A program made the position numbers and the translations under genes. The notes below the pieces were generated by a model. The model worked only from the letters and a program-made list of their open reading frames with translations. It was not told the DNA's origin and searched no databases. Shown in pieces: positions 43,605-54,625 of a stretch of DNA of 64,000 nt (positions are counted from its first letter, which is position 1; each line of letters begins with the position of its first letter). This DNA comes from Adiantum capillus-veneris. Its lineage: Eukaryota; Streptophyta; Polypodiopsida; Polypodiales; Pteridaceae. The DNA is taken from assembly GCA_014529385.2 (NCBI GenBank), contig CM043959.1:10194809-10258808 (forward strand), in the 5' to 3' direction.

Positions 43605-44789
43605 ATGGATAACGCTCCTATGGTTCAGTCAACAACTATAGAATCCATAGATTCTATGGTTTCTAAAGTGCCCAAGATGGATGATATTTCTATACTAGAG
43701 TCTAGTGTTGTGCAACTTGAGCAAGCTTCCAATAATGAGAACCAAGAAATCGATGCTTCAAAAATGCAACATACATCAAAAGAGACTGAAAAGTCCACTC
43801 ACGAGCTATTGCCAATTGGTACTACGTCATGTAGCGTAGATGTTGAGAAATCCATGCTTACAATTATATTGGATTTAAATGGTCTATTGTTGAAACGTTC
43901 CCCTCAACCATCCTCACACCACAACTCAGTGCAAATGGATTCAAAAAGATATATTATACTCAGGCCAGGTTGCATCCAATTCTTGAAGACTATTTTACAA
44001 AGGTTTAATGTTGCAATTTGGTCGACAGCTACTAGGAATAATGTGTATCAAATCCTTGCAGCACTAAACAACTTAGCTGAGGATACATTGCCTTTCTTTG
44101 CAATTTGGTCGCAAGATGTTTGCTACACCGCTCAAACTCAAAAATTGTTTAGACCCGACAATCCAAACGTTGAGGCAATGTTCAAGCCTCTAGCCAAAAT
44201 TGCCATGGGGTTTGAATGTGATCCACAAAGAACAGTGCTTATTGATGACTCTCCTTACAAGGGATGTATTTCACCAGCAAACAATTGCATTTTTCCACCA
44301 CAATTTGATGCTGAGAAGATGGTTGACAATATGCTCTTGGAGGAGCTACTGCCATACTTGATTCAGCTTGATGAGAGAAGGGATGTGCGTGATTTAATTG
44401 CTTCTAATCGTTATGGACAACCTATAGTGACAAATGATAGTGAATACAAACAAATCATGGAGTATTGGAAGCAGAAAAATGATGTTTGGTCAGCTAAGGT
44501 GTTCTTTACAAGAAGAATACCACCTGCAAAAGGTGACAGAGATGAAACTATCATTGAAGATGCAAGTGACACAAGCCACCGCAATGAAATGAGAAGAGCC
44601 CAAATACAAGAGATCTTGGCAAAGGAGCGTACACCCATTGAAAGCATGAAGGCGTCACAATTGACCACTTTAGCTAGGCAATTGGGTTGTAACACAAAAG
44701 GAGTTTTGAAGGCAACCACAGCAAAGGCTTATATAAATAAGGTGAAAGCTGAGAACAATCTTCTAAGGCTGGATAGAAAGCAACCCTAA
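43605..44789 (+). CDS. FCP1/NLI-type HAD phosphatase-like protein, copy 1
   Basis: About 394 residues from the first ATG after the acceptor at 43590; the frame is also open back to the acceptor (phase 1), so an upstream coding exon is possible. Residues 1-75 are a polar, disordered-looking leader. From about 86: ILDLNGLLLKR, where FCP1 phosphatases have DxDGT/DLDETL; the nucleophile Asp is kept but the second Asp is Asn. Then LRPGCIQFLKTI (about 119), IWSTATRNNVYQIL (about 138) and VLIDDSPYK (about 211), the usual second and third HAD motifs. The C-terminal part is helical and SAP-like (ASQLTTLARQLGCNTKGVLKA). FCP1-type enzymes act on phosphorylated proteins such as the RNA polymerase II tail; with DxN this copy may be weak or only bind. 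It follows the ParB-SET gene on the same strand. Confidence 0.8.
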   Translation: MDNAPMVQSTTIESIDSMVSKVPKMDDISILESSVVQLEQASNNENQEIDASKMQHTSKETEKSTHELLPIGTTSCSVDVEKSMLTIILDLNGLLLKRSPQPSSHHNSVQMDSKRYIILRPGCIQFLKTILQRFNVAIWSTATRNNVYQILAALNNLAEDTLPFFAIWSQDVCYTAQTQKLFRPDNPNVEAMFKPLAKIAMGFECDPQRTVLIDDSPYKGCISPANNCIFPPQFDAEKMVDNMLLEELLPYLIQLDERRDVRDLIASNRYGQPIVTNDSEYKQIMEYWKQKNDVWSAKVFFTRRIPPAKGDRDETIIEDASDTSHRNEMRRAQIQEILAKERTPIESMKASQLTTLARQLGCNTKGVLKATTAKAYINKVKAENNLLRLDRKQP

Positions 44790-44790
44790 G

Positions 44791-44883
44791 GTACTAGTGA
44801 CATGTCATATATTCTTGATACACATGCTTGAACACTCATGTGCATGGTATCTAACAAATCTTTCTTTTTATTCCTTCTTGCAG
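44791..44883 (+). other. Probable intron in the 3' UTR of phosphatase-like copy 1
   Basis: GTACTAG directly after the stop (TAAG|GTACTAG) and a pyrimidine-rich acceptor TTCCTTCTTGCAG ending at 44883. Splicing would not change the protein. An intron just downstream of a stop normally makes little difference when it starts within about 50 bases of it. Confidence 0.55.
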
Positions 44884-45289
44884 GATCTTACAAAGGATAC
44901 TACTAGATGGAGCTCAATCAATAGAGATTTTGATATTTTTGCTCAAAATAATGAAGCAGTCACCTACATTTTTTGTTTATCAATTTCTTGAGAGACTTTA
45001 TTTTAGTTTGTAATCATCAAATGAAATGAAAAAGTATCCTTCTTATTAAGATTGTTGATCTTTTTCTTGTTCAAACATTTCAATTGTGATTTATAGTTTT
45101 GTTAGCATGAGATTGTGCTTTTTTAGTTTGAAAAAAACTGTCAAAGATCCAAGTCTTTTTGGCTTTACTTAAGTTATTAATTGTGAAAGATCCAAGTTTT
45201 TTTTCTTTACTTAAGTTATTGATTGCCTATGTAATAGTCCTTAAAACAATATCGGATGGCTTTCTTGCTCCATGTCTCACATTGGTCTT

Positions 45290-48200
45290 TAGGTAAGACA
45301 AGTGGTGACCTTGAAAGTATGGTCTCATATCTCGATCAAGTGAAGAGACATGAAGCTTAAATATCACTACTATGTATCTAGTGTTAAACTCCATCGAGAC
45401 AAAGACTAGATAGCCAAATTGCAGTCGAGTTTAAGTGAAAAATCCATTTGAGCTAAGGTAAAACTTATAGTGCCTCATTTTTCTAGGATTCTACCCCATC
45501 AAGGAAGTTAGAATCTAGCACAAACCAATTAAGACTCTTTTGGAGCCTAGATAGGACAATTCGTGGAACTTATGAAACTTATTATTGAGTTAGAGTCTAG
45601 TTTAGATAAGCAAAAGATCTTCAAACCAGCACTTGGTCTTACTATTCAATATTCAAAGTCCCTTGAGGCTAACAAATTACATACCCACTTGTAACCTAAC
45701 TAATGAGTAATTATATAGATCTAAGCAAGTATATATAATGAGTCTTCAAACTAATAATCCAAGGGAAGAGAGTAGCAAGGTCCACTACTTGTCCAAGCTC
45801 AGCTCTAGACAACATAGAAAGATTAGTTCTACTAATTGTCTAATTATAGGCATGGAGAAATGATAGAAGGTTGACCACTTGTCCAACCTATCATCTCTAG
45901 TAAGATGGGAGGTTTGGCCTTAAGATTCACCATGTAACCAACCTATACATCATTGTATTATGAAGAGTAAAAAAAGCAAAGCTCCACCACTTGTCCAAGC
46001 TAGTTCTAAAAATCCACATGGAGATAAGCAAGCTCCACCATTTGTCGAATCTCTCTTCCATTTAAACATGAAAAAAACTCATCTATGTTGTACAAGGGGG
46101 ACTTTTTCCAAGGTCCACCACTTGTCAAGATTAGGATCCTTGTAGCACGAGTGTTTTTTGGTCTCAGATACTACCACTTGTACACTCTATGTCATTTTAT
46201 TAAGGAAGAACTATGTATTTAAGGTCCACACTTGTTTCAACCTATAAGGTACATCATAAATATCTTAAATGGTATCCTTTATCACACTTGAAATTGCCCA
46301 TGATATGTTTTTCACGGGCGGTTTCATTCCAAGGTCCACCACTTGTCCAAGCTAAACTCTATTCAAACATTTAGAGAGATAGCAATGGTCCACCACTTGT
46401 CCAAGCTAACTCTATTGAAACATAGAGAGAAGCAAAGGTTACCACTTGTCAAAGCTAGGCTACGTTGAAGTATGGATGAGAAGTAACCTTCCATCATTTT
46501 TCCAAGATAGGTGCCATTCAAACATGGAAAGAATCAAGATCTACCATGTCTCCGAGATTCTAGGCTCCATTGAAACACCCTAAAACCATGATATTTTGTA
46601 CATGGGGTGTTTGCATTCAAGGTCTACCACTTCTCTAACGTATTATACCTAGTAGCATGAGTGATTTGGTCTTAAGATTCACCACTTATCCACTCTATGT
46701 CATTATATTAAGAATAACTGGGTGTTAAGGTCCACCACTAGTCCAACCTATAAGGGTATATCTTAAATGGTATCCTTCACCACTTATCAAGGTCCATCAC
46801 CACTTTTCCAACCTATAAGGTTATATCTTGAATGATATTTTTCCTCATCACTTGTAATGTCCATGCTATGTTTTACAAAGGGGTTTTGTTCCAAGACCCA
46901 CCACTTGTCCAAGCTAACTCTATCCACCACTTGTCCAAGATAGGCTCCATTGAAACATGGAGAGAAGGATGATCCACCATTTCTCCAAGATAGGTTCCAT
47001 TGAAACATTGAGAGAAGCAATCTCCACCATGTCTCCAAGCTAGGCTCCATTGAAATACCCTAAACCCATAATTTTGTACATGAGGGGTTTACATTCAAGG
47101 TCCACCACTTGTCCAACCTATTATCCCTAGTAGCAAGAGTGGTTTGGTCTCAAGATTCACCACTTGTACACTCTATGTCATTATATTAAGAAGAAATATG
47201 TGTTAAAGTCCACCACTTGTCCAGCCTATAAGGTTATATTTTAAATAGTATCCTTTCTCACCACTTGAAATGCCCATGATATGTTTTACATGGGGGTTTC
47301 ATTCCAAGGTCCACCACTTGTCCAAGCTAACTCTATTAAAACATATAGAGAAAGAAAGGTCCACCACTTGTCCAAGCTAGGCTCATTGAAACATGGAGAG
47401 AAGGAACCTCCACTGTTTCTCCTAGATAGGCTCCATTGAAACATGGAGAGAAATAAGCTCCACCATGTCTCCAAGTTGCTAGGCTCCATTGAAATACCCA
47501 ATACCCATAATTTTTTGTACATGGGGGGTTTACATTCAAGGTTCACCACTTGTCCAACCTATTATCCCTAGTAGGTTTGGTCTCATGATTCACCACTTGT
47601 CCACTCTATGTCATTATATTAAGAGGAATTAGGTGTTAAGGTCCACCACTTGTCCAACCTATAATGTTATAGCTTGAATGGTATTTTTTCTCACCACTTG
47701 TAATGCCCATGACATGATTTACATGGGGGTTTTGTTCCAAGGTACACCACTTATCCAAGATAAATCTATTGAAACATAGAGAGAAACAAAGGTCCACCAC
47801 TTTTCCAAGCTAGGCTGCATTGAAACATGGACCTTAATACCAAATTATTTCTAGTAGCATGAGTGATATTTTGTACATGGGGCGTTTACATTCAAGGTCC
47901 ACCACTTGTCCAACCTATTTCCCTAGTAGGTTTGGTCCCAATTTCACCACTTATCCACTCTATGTCATTATATTAAGAATAATTGGGTGTTAAGGTCCAC
48001 CACTTGTCCAACCTATAAGGTTATATATTGAATGGTATTTTTTCTCACCACTTGTAATGCCCATGATATGTTTTACATGGGGTTTTTGTTCCAAGGTCCA
48101 CCACTTTTCCAAGATAACTCTATTTAAACATAGAGAGAAACAAAGGTCCACCACTTGTCCAATCTAGGCTCCATTGAAACATGGAGAGAATGATGCTGCA

Positions 48201-49700
48201 CCATTTATCCAAGATAGGCTGCATTGAAACATGGAGAGAAGCAAGCTTTACCATGTTTCCAAGCTAGGATCCATTGAAACACTCTAGGGGGTTTTATTTC
48301 AAGGCCCACCACTTGTTTAACCTATTATCCCTAGTAGCATGAGTGGTTTGGTTTCAAGATTCACCACTTGTACACTCTATGTCATTATATTGTGTTAAAG
48401 TCCACCACTTGTCCAACCTATAAGGTTATATCTTAAATGGTATCCTTTCTCGCCACTTGAAATGCCCATGATATGTTTTACATGGGAGTTTCATTCCAAG
48501 ATCCACCACTTGTCCAAGCTAACCATATTCAAACATAGAGAGAAACAAAGGTCCACGACTTGTCCAAGCTAGGCTCCATTGAAACATGGAGAGAAGGAAC
48601 CTCCACCATTTCTCCTAGATAGGCTCCATTAAAACATGGAGAGAAGTAAGTTCCACCATGTCTCCAAGATGCTAGGCTCCATTGAAATACGCAAAACCCA
48701 TGATATTTTGTACATGGGTGATTTACATTCAAGGTCAACCATTTCTCCAACCTATTATCCCTAGTAGGTTTGGTCTCACAATTCACCACTTTTCCACTAT
48801 ATGTCATTATAATAAGAGGAATTGGGTGCTAAGGTCCACCACTTGTCCAGCCTATAAGGTTATACCTTGAATGGTATTTTTTCTCACCACTTGTAATGCC
48901 CATGACATGCTTTACATGGGGGTTTTGTTCCAAGGTTCACCACTTGTCCAAGAAAATTCTATTGAAACATAGAGAGAAACAAAGGTCCACCACTTTTCCA
49001 AGCTAGGCTCCATTGAAACATGGACCTTAATACCAAATTATTCCTAGTAGCATGAGTAATATTTTGTACATGGGGGGTTTGCATTCAAGGTCCACCACTT
49101 GTCCAACGTACTTTTCCTAGTAGGTTTGGTCGCAAGATTCACCACTTGTCCACTCTATGTCATTATATTAATAATAATTGGGTGTTAAGGTCCACCACTT
49201 TTCCAACCTATAAGGTTATATATTGAATGGTATTTTTTCTCACCACTTGTAATGTCCATGATATGTTTTACATGGGGATTTTGTTCCAAGGTCCACCACT
49301 TGTCCAAGCTAGATCTGTTCAAACATAGAGAGAAACAAACATGCACCACTTGTCCAAGGTAGGCTCCATTGAAACATGGAGAGAATGATGCTCCACCATT
49401 TATCCAAGATAGACTCCATTGAAACATGGAGAGAAGTAAGCTCCACCATGTTTCCAAGATGCTAGAGTCCATTGAAATACCCAAAACCCCTGATACTTTG
49501 TACATGGGGGGTTTACATTCAAGGTCCACCACTTGTCCAACCTATTATCCCTAGTAGCATGAGTGGCTTGGTCTCAGGATTCACCACTTGTCCACTCTAT
49601 ATCATTATATTAAGAAAAATTGGGTTTCCATATCTAAATGGATCTTTGCTTGGATAAGTGGTAGACCTTGAGACCTAAATACCCATTCTACACTAGAGCA
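45290..49700 (-). repeat. Minisatellite field in reversed orientation
   Basis: The same core and composite unit as in 31-37 kb appear as reverse complement (AAGGTCCACCACTTGTCCAA, with TCCATTGAAACATGGAGAG and CCCATGATATGTTTTACATG segments). The field fills the space upstream of phosphatase-like copy 2, most likely as its long 5' intron. With the main field it forms a very large, imperfect inverted repeat around the phosphatase-1/SET region. Confidence 0.92.
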
Positions 49701-49962
49701 TTGGTTAAGCCTTATACACTTCAAGCATACCTTTAACAACAAGTAGTAGTTATTAGTTGACTTAAATCTAGTTGAACTCCATGGTATTGAGACTAAGAGA
49801 GAGTGTAGCATAAAAAAGAGTCAGGATTTTAATTTGACTTTCTTTCTATTAATGAGTAGATCATAGATGGATTTTGGTATCTAATAAAACCTTAGGGTAG
49901 ACAATGTAAAAATCATGTCTATTGTTGTGTTTGCATTAAGTGTTCTTGTTCTTTAATTTCAG

Positions 49963-50738
49963 AACCATTACAGAAAAATGGATTGGCTATATGCTGGCAT
50001 AAATTGAAGAAAACTATTGAATTACCCATCCAACCTCCTCCAAGACCTTGTCCAAGGAATGAATCACCTCCTTATCACCTACCACTTGCTTTCAAGGACA
50101 TCAAAAGAGTACTTATCTTGGATCTAGAGGGGTTACTTCTCAAGACAGTTGAAATGAAACATGGAGATTCTATGCCATCTTGGGCTCAACACATGCGACT
50201 TGTGGAGGACAAAGATGAAGTTTATCATGTGGTGCGACCAGACGCACAAAGTTTTTTGGATTTTTGTGCTGAATACTTTGAGCTATGGATATGGAGTTGC
50301 TATAACTTAACAAGGGTGCAACGCATCACACAAAAGTGTTTTCCTGAGCAGTATACCAAGTTCAAGGTGTTTATGAGTAACAAAAATTGCCAAAATCCAA
50401 ATATCATGTTAGGATTTACAAGGGTTTATCACAAAAATCTGAGTGATATTTGGAAGATATTTGAGGATTTGGATGCAAACAATACCTTAATTTTTGATGA
50501 CACTCCATATAGGGTGATGTGGAACATGCCAGGGACATATCTTATATTTCCAAAGATGTGGAGGCAAACTTCCGAGCAACTTCAAAACTTCTTGCAGAGA
50601 ACCATAATTCCATGGTTGGTAGGATGGTTGTATGCAAGAGATAAGAGAGTCTATACATATAACACAATTGTAAATCAGTATAGTGATTCTGAGACAAATT
50701 ATGTCCTTGGTGTGTACTTGTCAACACGAAAGCATTGA
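49963..50738 (+). CDS. FCP1/NLI-type HAD phosphatase-like protein, copy 2 (3' exon)
   Basis: An exon of about 258 codons starting at a clear acceptor (CTTTAATTTCAG, ending 49962) in phase 1 and ending TGA. There is no in-frame ATG near its start, the first being about residue 60, so a 5' exon is missing; it probably lies left of the reversed repeat field. Motifs: LILDLEGLLLKTVE (DxE at the catalytic DxD position), VVRPDAQSFLDF, LWIWSCYNLTRVQRI, LIFDDTPYR. The core layout equals copy 1 but the sequences are well diverged, so this is an old duplication or a second domain of one larger gene. As in copy 1 the second acidic residue of the nucleophile motif is altered (Glu instead of Asp), which may change or remove phosphatase activity. 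Confidence 0.75.
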
Positions 50739-51570
50739 ATAAATATGGCTATAAGATGCTTTTTTTATTCTAGTGTGTATCTTTCAACATTTGTATAATT
50801 TGATATAGTCTTTTTTTTTTTTTATAAAAGGTGTGTCAATTTTATGAACACTTGAATGGAGTGCACCCTACTCTAAGGGGACTTCAATGTACTATTGGAG
50901 TGCATCCTATTGTAAGGGGACTCTGATGTATTGCTAGAGTGCACCCAAATTTTTGGGGACTCATTTTTTATTTGATTGGGGCCTATGTTGGGTCATATAG
51001 TAAAAGAAATTCATTTTTTGTCAATTCATATCGAGGTTGCATTTATTTGGAACTATGAAAGAATTGATGTTTGATGTCAAAATAAAACTTGTAAGTGTGG
51101 ATCAGAGAATTCATGGACTTTAAATATGTGAGAGGGATCTTTTTCTTGGGCACAAATGTTTGCTTCAAGAATTTTGTCATTACATACTTTATGTGAAAGA
51201 GTTTTAGAACCTAAAAGACTTTGAAAACAAAACTATGGAATCTAAGTGCATGTATTCTTGAATGGCTTGAAAGTTGATGTATACATGCATGTCGCCTTGA
51301 TGAAGATTTAGATCTGACAAGATGGAAAGATATAGTTCTTGGACGTTACCTTTGTCAATTTGGTAATAACATATTTAACTTTCTTTTAATATGGGTGGAA
51401 AATATATTATTATGTGCATTTGGAAAATATATTATTATGTGCATATTTAACTTTCTTTTAATATGGGTGGAAAATATATTATTATGTGCATTTGGAACCT
51501 AATTGCTTGACCTTCAAACCAAGATTCCTATGTTATTTTTTCATATACTTTTTTATACTGAATTAAGATT
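50739..51570. other. Spacer after phosphatase-like copy 2
   Basis: AT-rich with no gene. It contains a short direct repeat of GGAAAATATATTATTATGTG blocks separated by a TTTAACTTTCTTTTAATATG segment (51369-51500) and three imperfect repeats of GGAGTGCA/TAAGGGGACT around 50855-50960. Confidence 0.6.
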
Positions 51571-51579
51571 GTGGATGCA

Positions 51580-53230
51580 AGGTCCACCACTTGTTCAAGT
51601 TAGATCTAAGAAAGTATATATACTGAGTCTTCAAACTAGTAAACCAAGGGAGAGAGAAGCAGGGTCCATCACTTGTCCAAGCTCATCTCTAGACAACATA
51701 GAGAGATGTTATGTCTACTAATTGTCCAATATAGTCATGGAGAAATGATAGAAGGTTGATCCACTTGTCCAACCTATCATCTCTAGTAAAATGGGAGGTT
51801 TGGCCTTAAGATTCACCATGTAACCAACATATACTTCATTGTATTATGAAGAGTAGAAAAGAAAAGCTCCACCACTTGTCTAAGGTAGTTCCAAAATCAA
51901 CATGGAGAGAAGAAAGCTTCACCATTTGTCCAAGATAGGCTCCATTAAAACATGGAAAACCTCATATATGTTGTACATGGAAGCTTTTTTCCAAGGTCCA
52001 CCACTTGTCCAAGCTAGGATCCATTAAAACATGGATAGAAACAAGGCTCCACAACTTGTCCAACCTTTATAGCTGCGAAGTGTACCGGTTGTCTAAACTA
52101 GGCATGGGAAAATAATAGAAGGTCCACCACTTATCCAATATATTATCTCTAATAGCATGGGAGGTTTGGTCTCAAGATTTAGGAATTGGCTGACCTGTAT
52201 TTCATTGTATTATGATGAATTTGGTTTTAAAGTCAACTACTTATCCAAGCTATAAGTTTATATCTTGAATGGTATTCCTTCCCATCACTTAGAAAACCAA
52301 TGATATGTTGTACATGGGAGGGTTTGTTACAAGGTCCACCACTTGTCCAAGCTAGTTTCATTGAAACATGGATGAAGACAAGCTCCACCATTTGTTAAAG
52401 CTAGACTCCATTGAAATCTAGAAAATCCATTCTATGTTGTACATGGGGTTTTTGTTTTAAGGTCCAACACTTGTCCAAGCTAAGATCCATTGAAACATGG
52501 AGTAGAGAAACACTCCACCACTTGTCCAAGCTAGGCAACATTGATAGTAGTTGGTTTATTTTGAAGATCCACCACGTGTCTAAGCTAACTCTATTGAAAC
52601 ATAGAGAGAAGCAAAGGTCCACCAACTGTTCAAGCTAGGCTCCATTGAAACATGGACAGAAGCAAGCTCCACCATTTCTCCAAGATAGACTCCATTGAAA
52701 CATGGAGAGAATCAAAGGTCCACCATTTCTCCAAGCCAAGATCTAGTTGTCCAACCTATAAGGTTATATCTTAAATGGTAATCTTTCTAATCACTTGGAA
52801 TACCCATGATATGTTTTACATGGGGGTTTTGTTCCAAGATCACCACTTGTCCAAGCTAACTCTATTGAAACATAGAGAGAAGCAAAGGTCCACCACTTGT
52901 CCAAGCTAGTCTCCATTGAAACAAGGAGAGAAGCAAGCTCCATCATTTCTCCAAGATAGGCTAGCATGGATAAGTGCACCTTGAAACCAACCTTCCTATG
53001 AGGCAATAGAGCATATGCTACATATTTTATGTATGCCCCATGCCTCAAATTAAGAAGTTGTAGATTAGAAGTGGACCTTGCTTAAATGTCACATGCAATA
53101 AATTAAGGAAAAATAGCCAAGTGGATTGTATTCCTCAATGGATCCTTGCTTTCACAAGTTGTGAACCTTGAGTCACTTTTACATTAACTTGGACAAGTGG
53201 TGGACCTAGAAACCAAGCTCTCCATGTTGA
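51580..53230 (-). repeat. Right-hand minisatellite field, mostly reversed
   Basis: Degenerate reverse-complement cores (GGTCCACCACTTGTCC) with interspersed TCCATTGAAACATGGAGAG segments. A single plus-orientation core occurs near 53190, close to the right end of the transposon. Confidence 0.85.
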
Positions 53231-53463
53231 GATAAGTTGTAGGTAGGACATTAGAACATAGACAACGATAATGGATGCAATATACTCCTCTCCTAATAAT
53301 CCAATTGATTGAAACCATGATATTTTAGTTGTTTTCATTGTGTATTGTATGTGCATAAAGTGGAATGAGACCTTAAGAAAACTCAAATTTTTGACAAAAT
53401 CTCTATATTTTATACATGATATATTGAAAGTTGTCCAACCTAGGAATTGGGATTTTCCCACTT

Positions 53464-53479
53464 TACCTAATATGGTCTT
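53464..53479 (-). repeat. Right terminal inverted repeat of giant transposon
   Basis: TACCTAATATGGTCTT, the exact reverse complement of 23143-23158; it is preceded by TTTTCCCACTT, which echoes the inverted pair at 23221-23243. Confidence 0.92.
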
Positions 53480-53482
53480 TAA
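53480..53482. other. Right target-site duplication (TAA)
   Basis: It is followed by TTCTCGTGGGATC, the continuation of the element B ORF, exactly as in the unoccupied site of element A at 3981-3996. Confidence 0.9.
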
Positions 53483-53696
53483 TTCTCGTGGGATCATAGG
53501 TACATCGACCGATTGCCCTTGAGGATCTCTGAAAGTCCCCTGGTAGATCTTTATTCCCTCTTTTTCTAGTACTGCTTCCTCCACCCAAGTCTTGGTTGGC
53601 TTTAGGGTTTCTGTTGGAATATCAAAAGGTTCTGCTTCTGCAAGAGCGTCCTTGATGGTTGGTCTTTTTCTCTTAGTCCCCGGCAGCGGCGCCAAA
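53483..53696 (-). pseudogene. 5' part of element B's coiled-coil ORF, separated by the giant transposon
   Basis: Encodes the same first 70 or so codons as element A (APLPGTKRKRPTIKDALAEA onward to MIPREL). Translation then runs into the transposon end and terminates at about 53135. It is collinear with 20103-23141. The frame again passes through the primer-binding site without an AUG. Confidence 0.92.
53677..53694 (-). other. Primer-binding site of element B
   Basis: TGGCGCCGCTGCCGGGGA on the minus strand, identical to those of A and C. Confidence 0.9.
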
Positions 53697-54625
53697 TGTT
53701 AAGGCGGTTACGCCGCTAGCGGAAGCTAAATAGCGAGAACTCAACCAACAACAGAAATTGTCAGACGAGGACAAAGCTTGACCCGACAACTAGGTGGGTG
53801 TCAAATCACCTACTCGACCTTCTAATGACAATCACTACTAAGGAAATCAAATCTAAGTTCTAAAATACGCAAGTGACTGAAATCCGTACTACGAACGAAT
53901 GCTATACGAAATAGGATCTAGAATCATCGAATCGATCTCAAACTCAAGGGGAAGTCTATACACTAGGTAAGAACAACACCCTAAAGACTTGAACTGCAAA
54001 ATCAACCTATAACCACTCCGTGCGATAAACGCGTATGAAGACAGGCCGAAAAATACAGGTGACCGAAACTTGACCCCGATGGTACTAATGTGTAGCTCTA
54101 CTCGTTGTGGTTCTATAGATATGCTGCACGCTCTATTCCGACACACGAGTTGGAAGAAAACTCACACCGAAGCTCGTAGGAACTTACCACACATAGAAGC
54201 CGATAACGCGCACTCTTGGTATCAGTGCGTAGCTCTCGCCGTTGCTAACACAATGGCGGTGTCGCTTCTCCAATGGCGGTCCCGTAGCTCGCGTAGCAAG
54301 GAGATAAGACTCTCTCTCTCTCTCTCTCTCTCTCAGACACAGTCACGGCGCTCAAAAACTCACTTTGATTAATAATTGAATCTTCCCTTTTAGGTTACAA
54401 AACTTTGGCTTATATACCTCAGCCTTGGAGGTGAGAACATCTCTAATTATTTACATCAGCAGGTGAAATTACGTCGGGATTACAAGCTGGAAACTCAATT
54501 GAGTCCCGTTACTTAATGAATGGCTCAAATCAAAATTAATGTCGGAAAGACATTTATTACAATCAATGGTTACAAAATGATGGGTGTGAACAAAAATGCG
54601 GGTGTGATCCTCTGCTGGCTCAACA
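53697..54625 (-). repeat. LTR4 (5' LTR of element B)
   Basis: A 929-bp LTR with a short deletion relative to the others near 53784 (CTTGACCCGACAACTAGG). Its right edge CAACA meets unrelated retroelement sequence, so this is the outer right end of the chain. The TATA box is at 54409-54418 on the minus strand. Confidence 0.95.

Larger units (their letters stand above)
23142..53479. mobile_element. Giant (30.3 kb) DNA transposon with cargo genes
   Basis: The boundaries are fixed by comparison with the uninterrupted copy in element A. The ends carry a 16-bp perfect inverted repeat AAGACCATATTAGGTA and flank a 3-bp duplication. Just inside, the right end continues AAAGTGGGAAAA, and the same 12 bases occur as part of an inverted pair at 23221-23243 near the left end. 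Inside are one minus-strand gene encoding a DDE transposase-like protein and, on the plus strand, a ParB-methyltransferase-SET gene and two FCP1-like phosphatase genes. Introns and spacers are packed with one minisatellite. A 3-bp TAA duplication is known for PIF/Harbinger elements and 3 bp for CACTA elements, but the ends are neither CACTA-like nor typical Harbinger. The open frames and clean ends suggest a fairly young insertion. Confidence 0.9.
1..54625 (-). mobile_element. Tandem chain of LTR retrotransposons sharing LTRs
   Basis: Four near-identical LTRs (about 930-950 bp, TGTTAAG...CAACA in plus orientation) alternate with three internal regions, all pointing leftward. Each inner LTR touches a primer-binding site on its left and a polypurine tract on its right, so it serves as 5' LTR of the element to its left and 3' LTR of the element to its right. 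No host sequence or target duplication separates the units. Only the outer right flank (CAAGA at 54626-54630) is visible as candidate target duplication; the left partner lies before the window. The chain could arise by LTR-LTR recombination or by integration of a concatemer. The tRNA-Asp-type primer site suggests the Tat/Athila branch of Ty3/gypsy (from family knowledge). Confidence 0.85.

Noticed and set aside
23142-53479. Interpretation of the 30-kb block as host genes trapped between two retroelement fragments by rearrangement
   Set aside because: The exact rejoining of the ORF, the 16-bp terminal inverted repeat and the 3-bp duplication fit transposition; a rearrangement would not produce them.
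23142-53479. Assignment of the giant element to CACTA/EnSpm
   Set aside because: The 3-bp duplication fits, but the ends begin AAGACC, not CACTA/CACTG (the nearby CACTA belongs to the target), and the transposase-like gene is of a different type.
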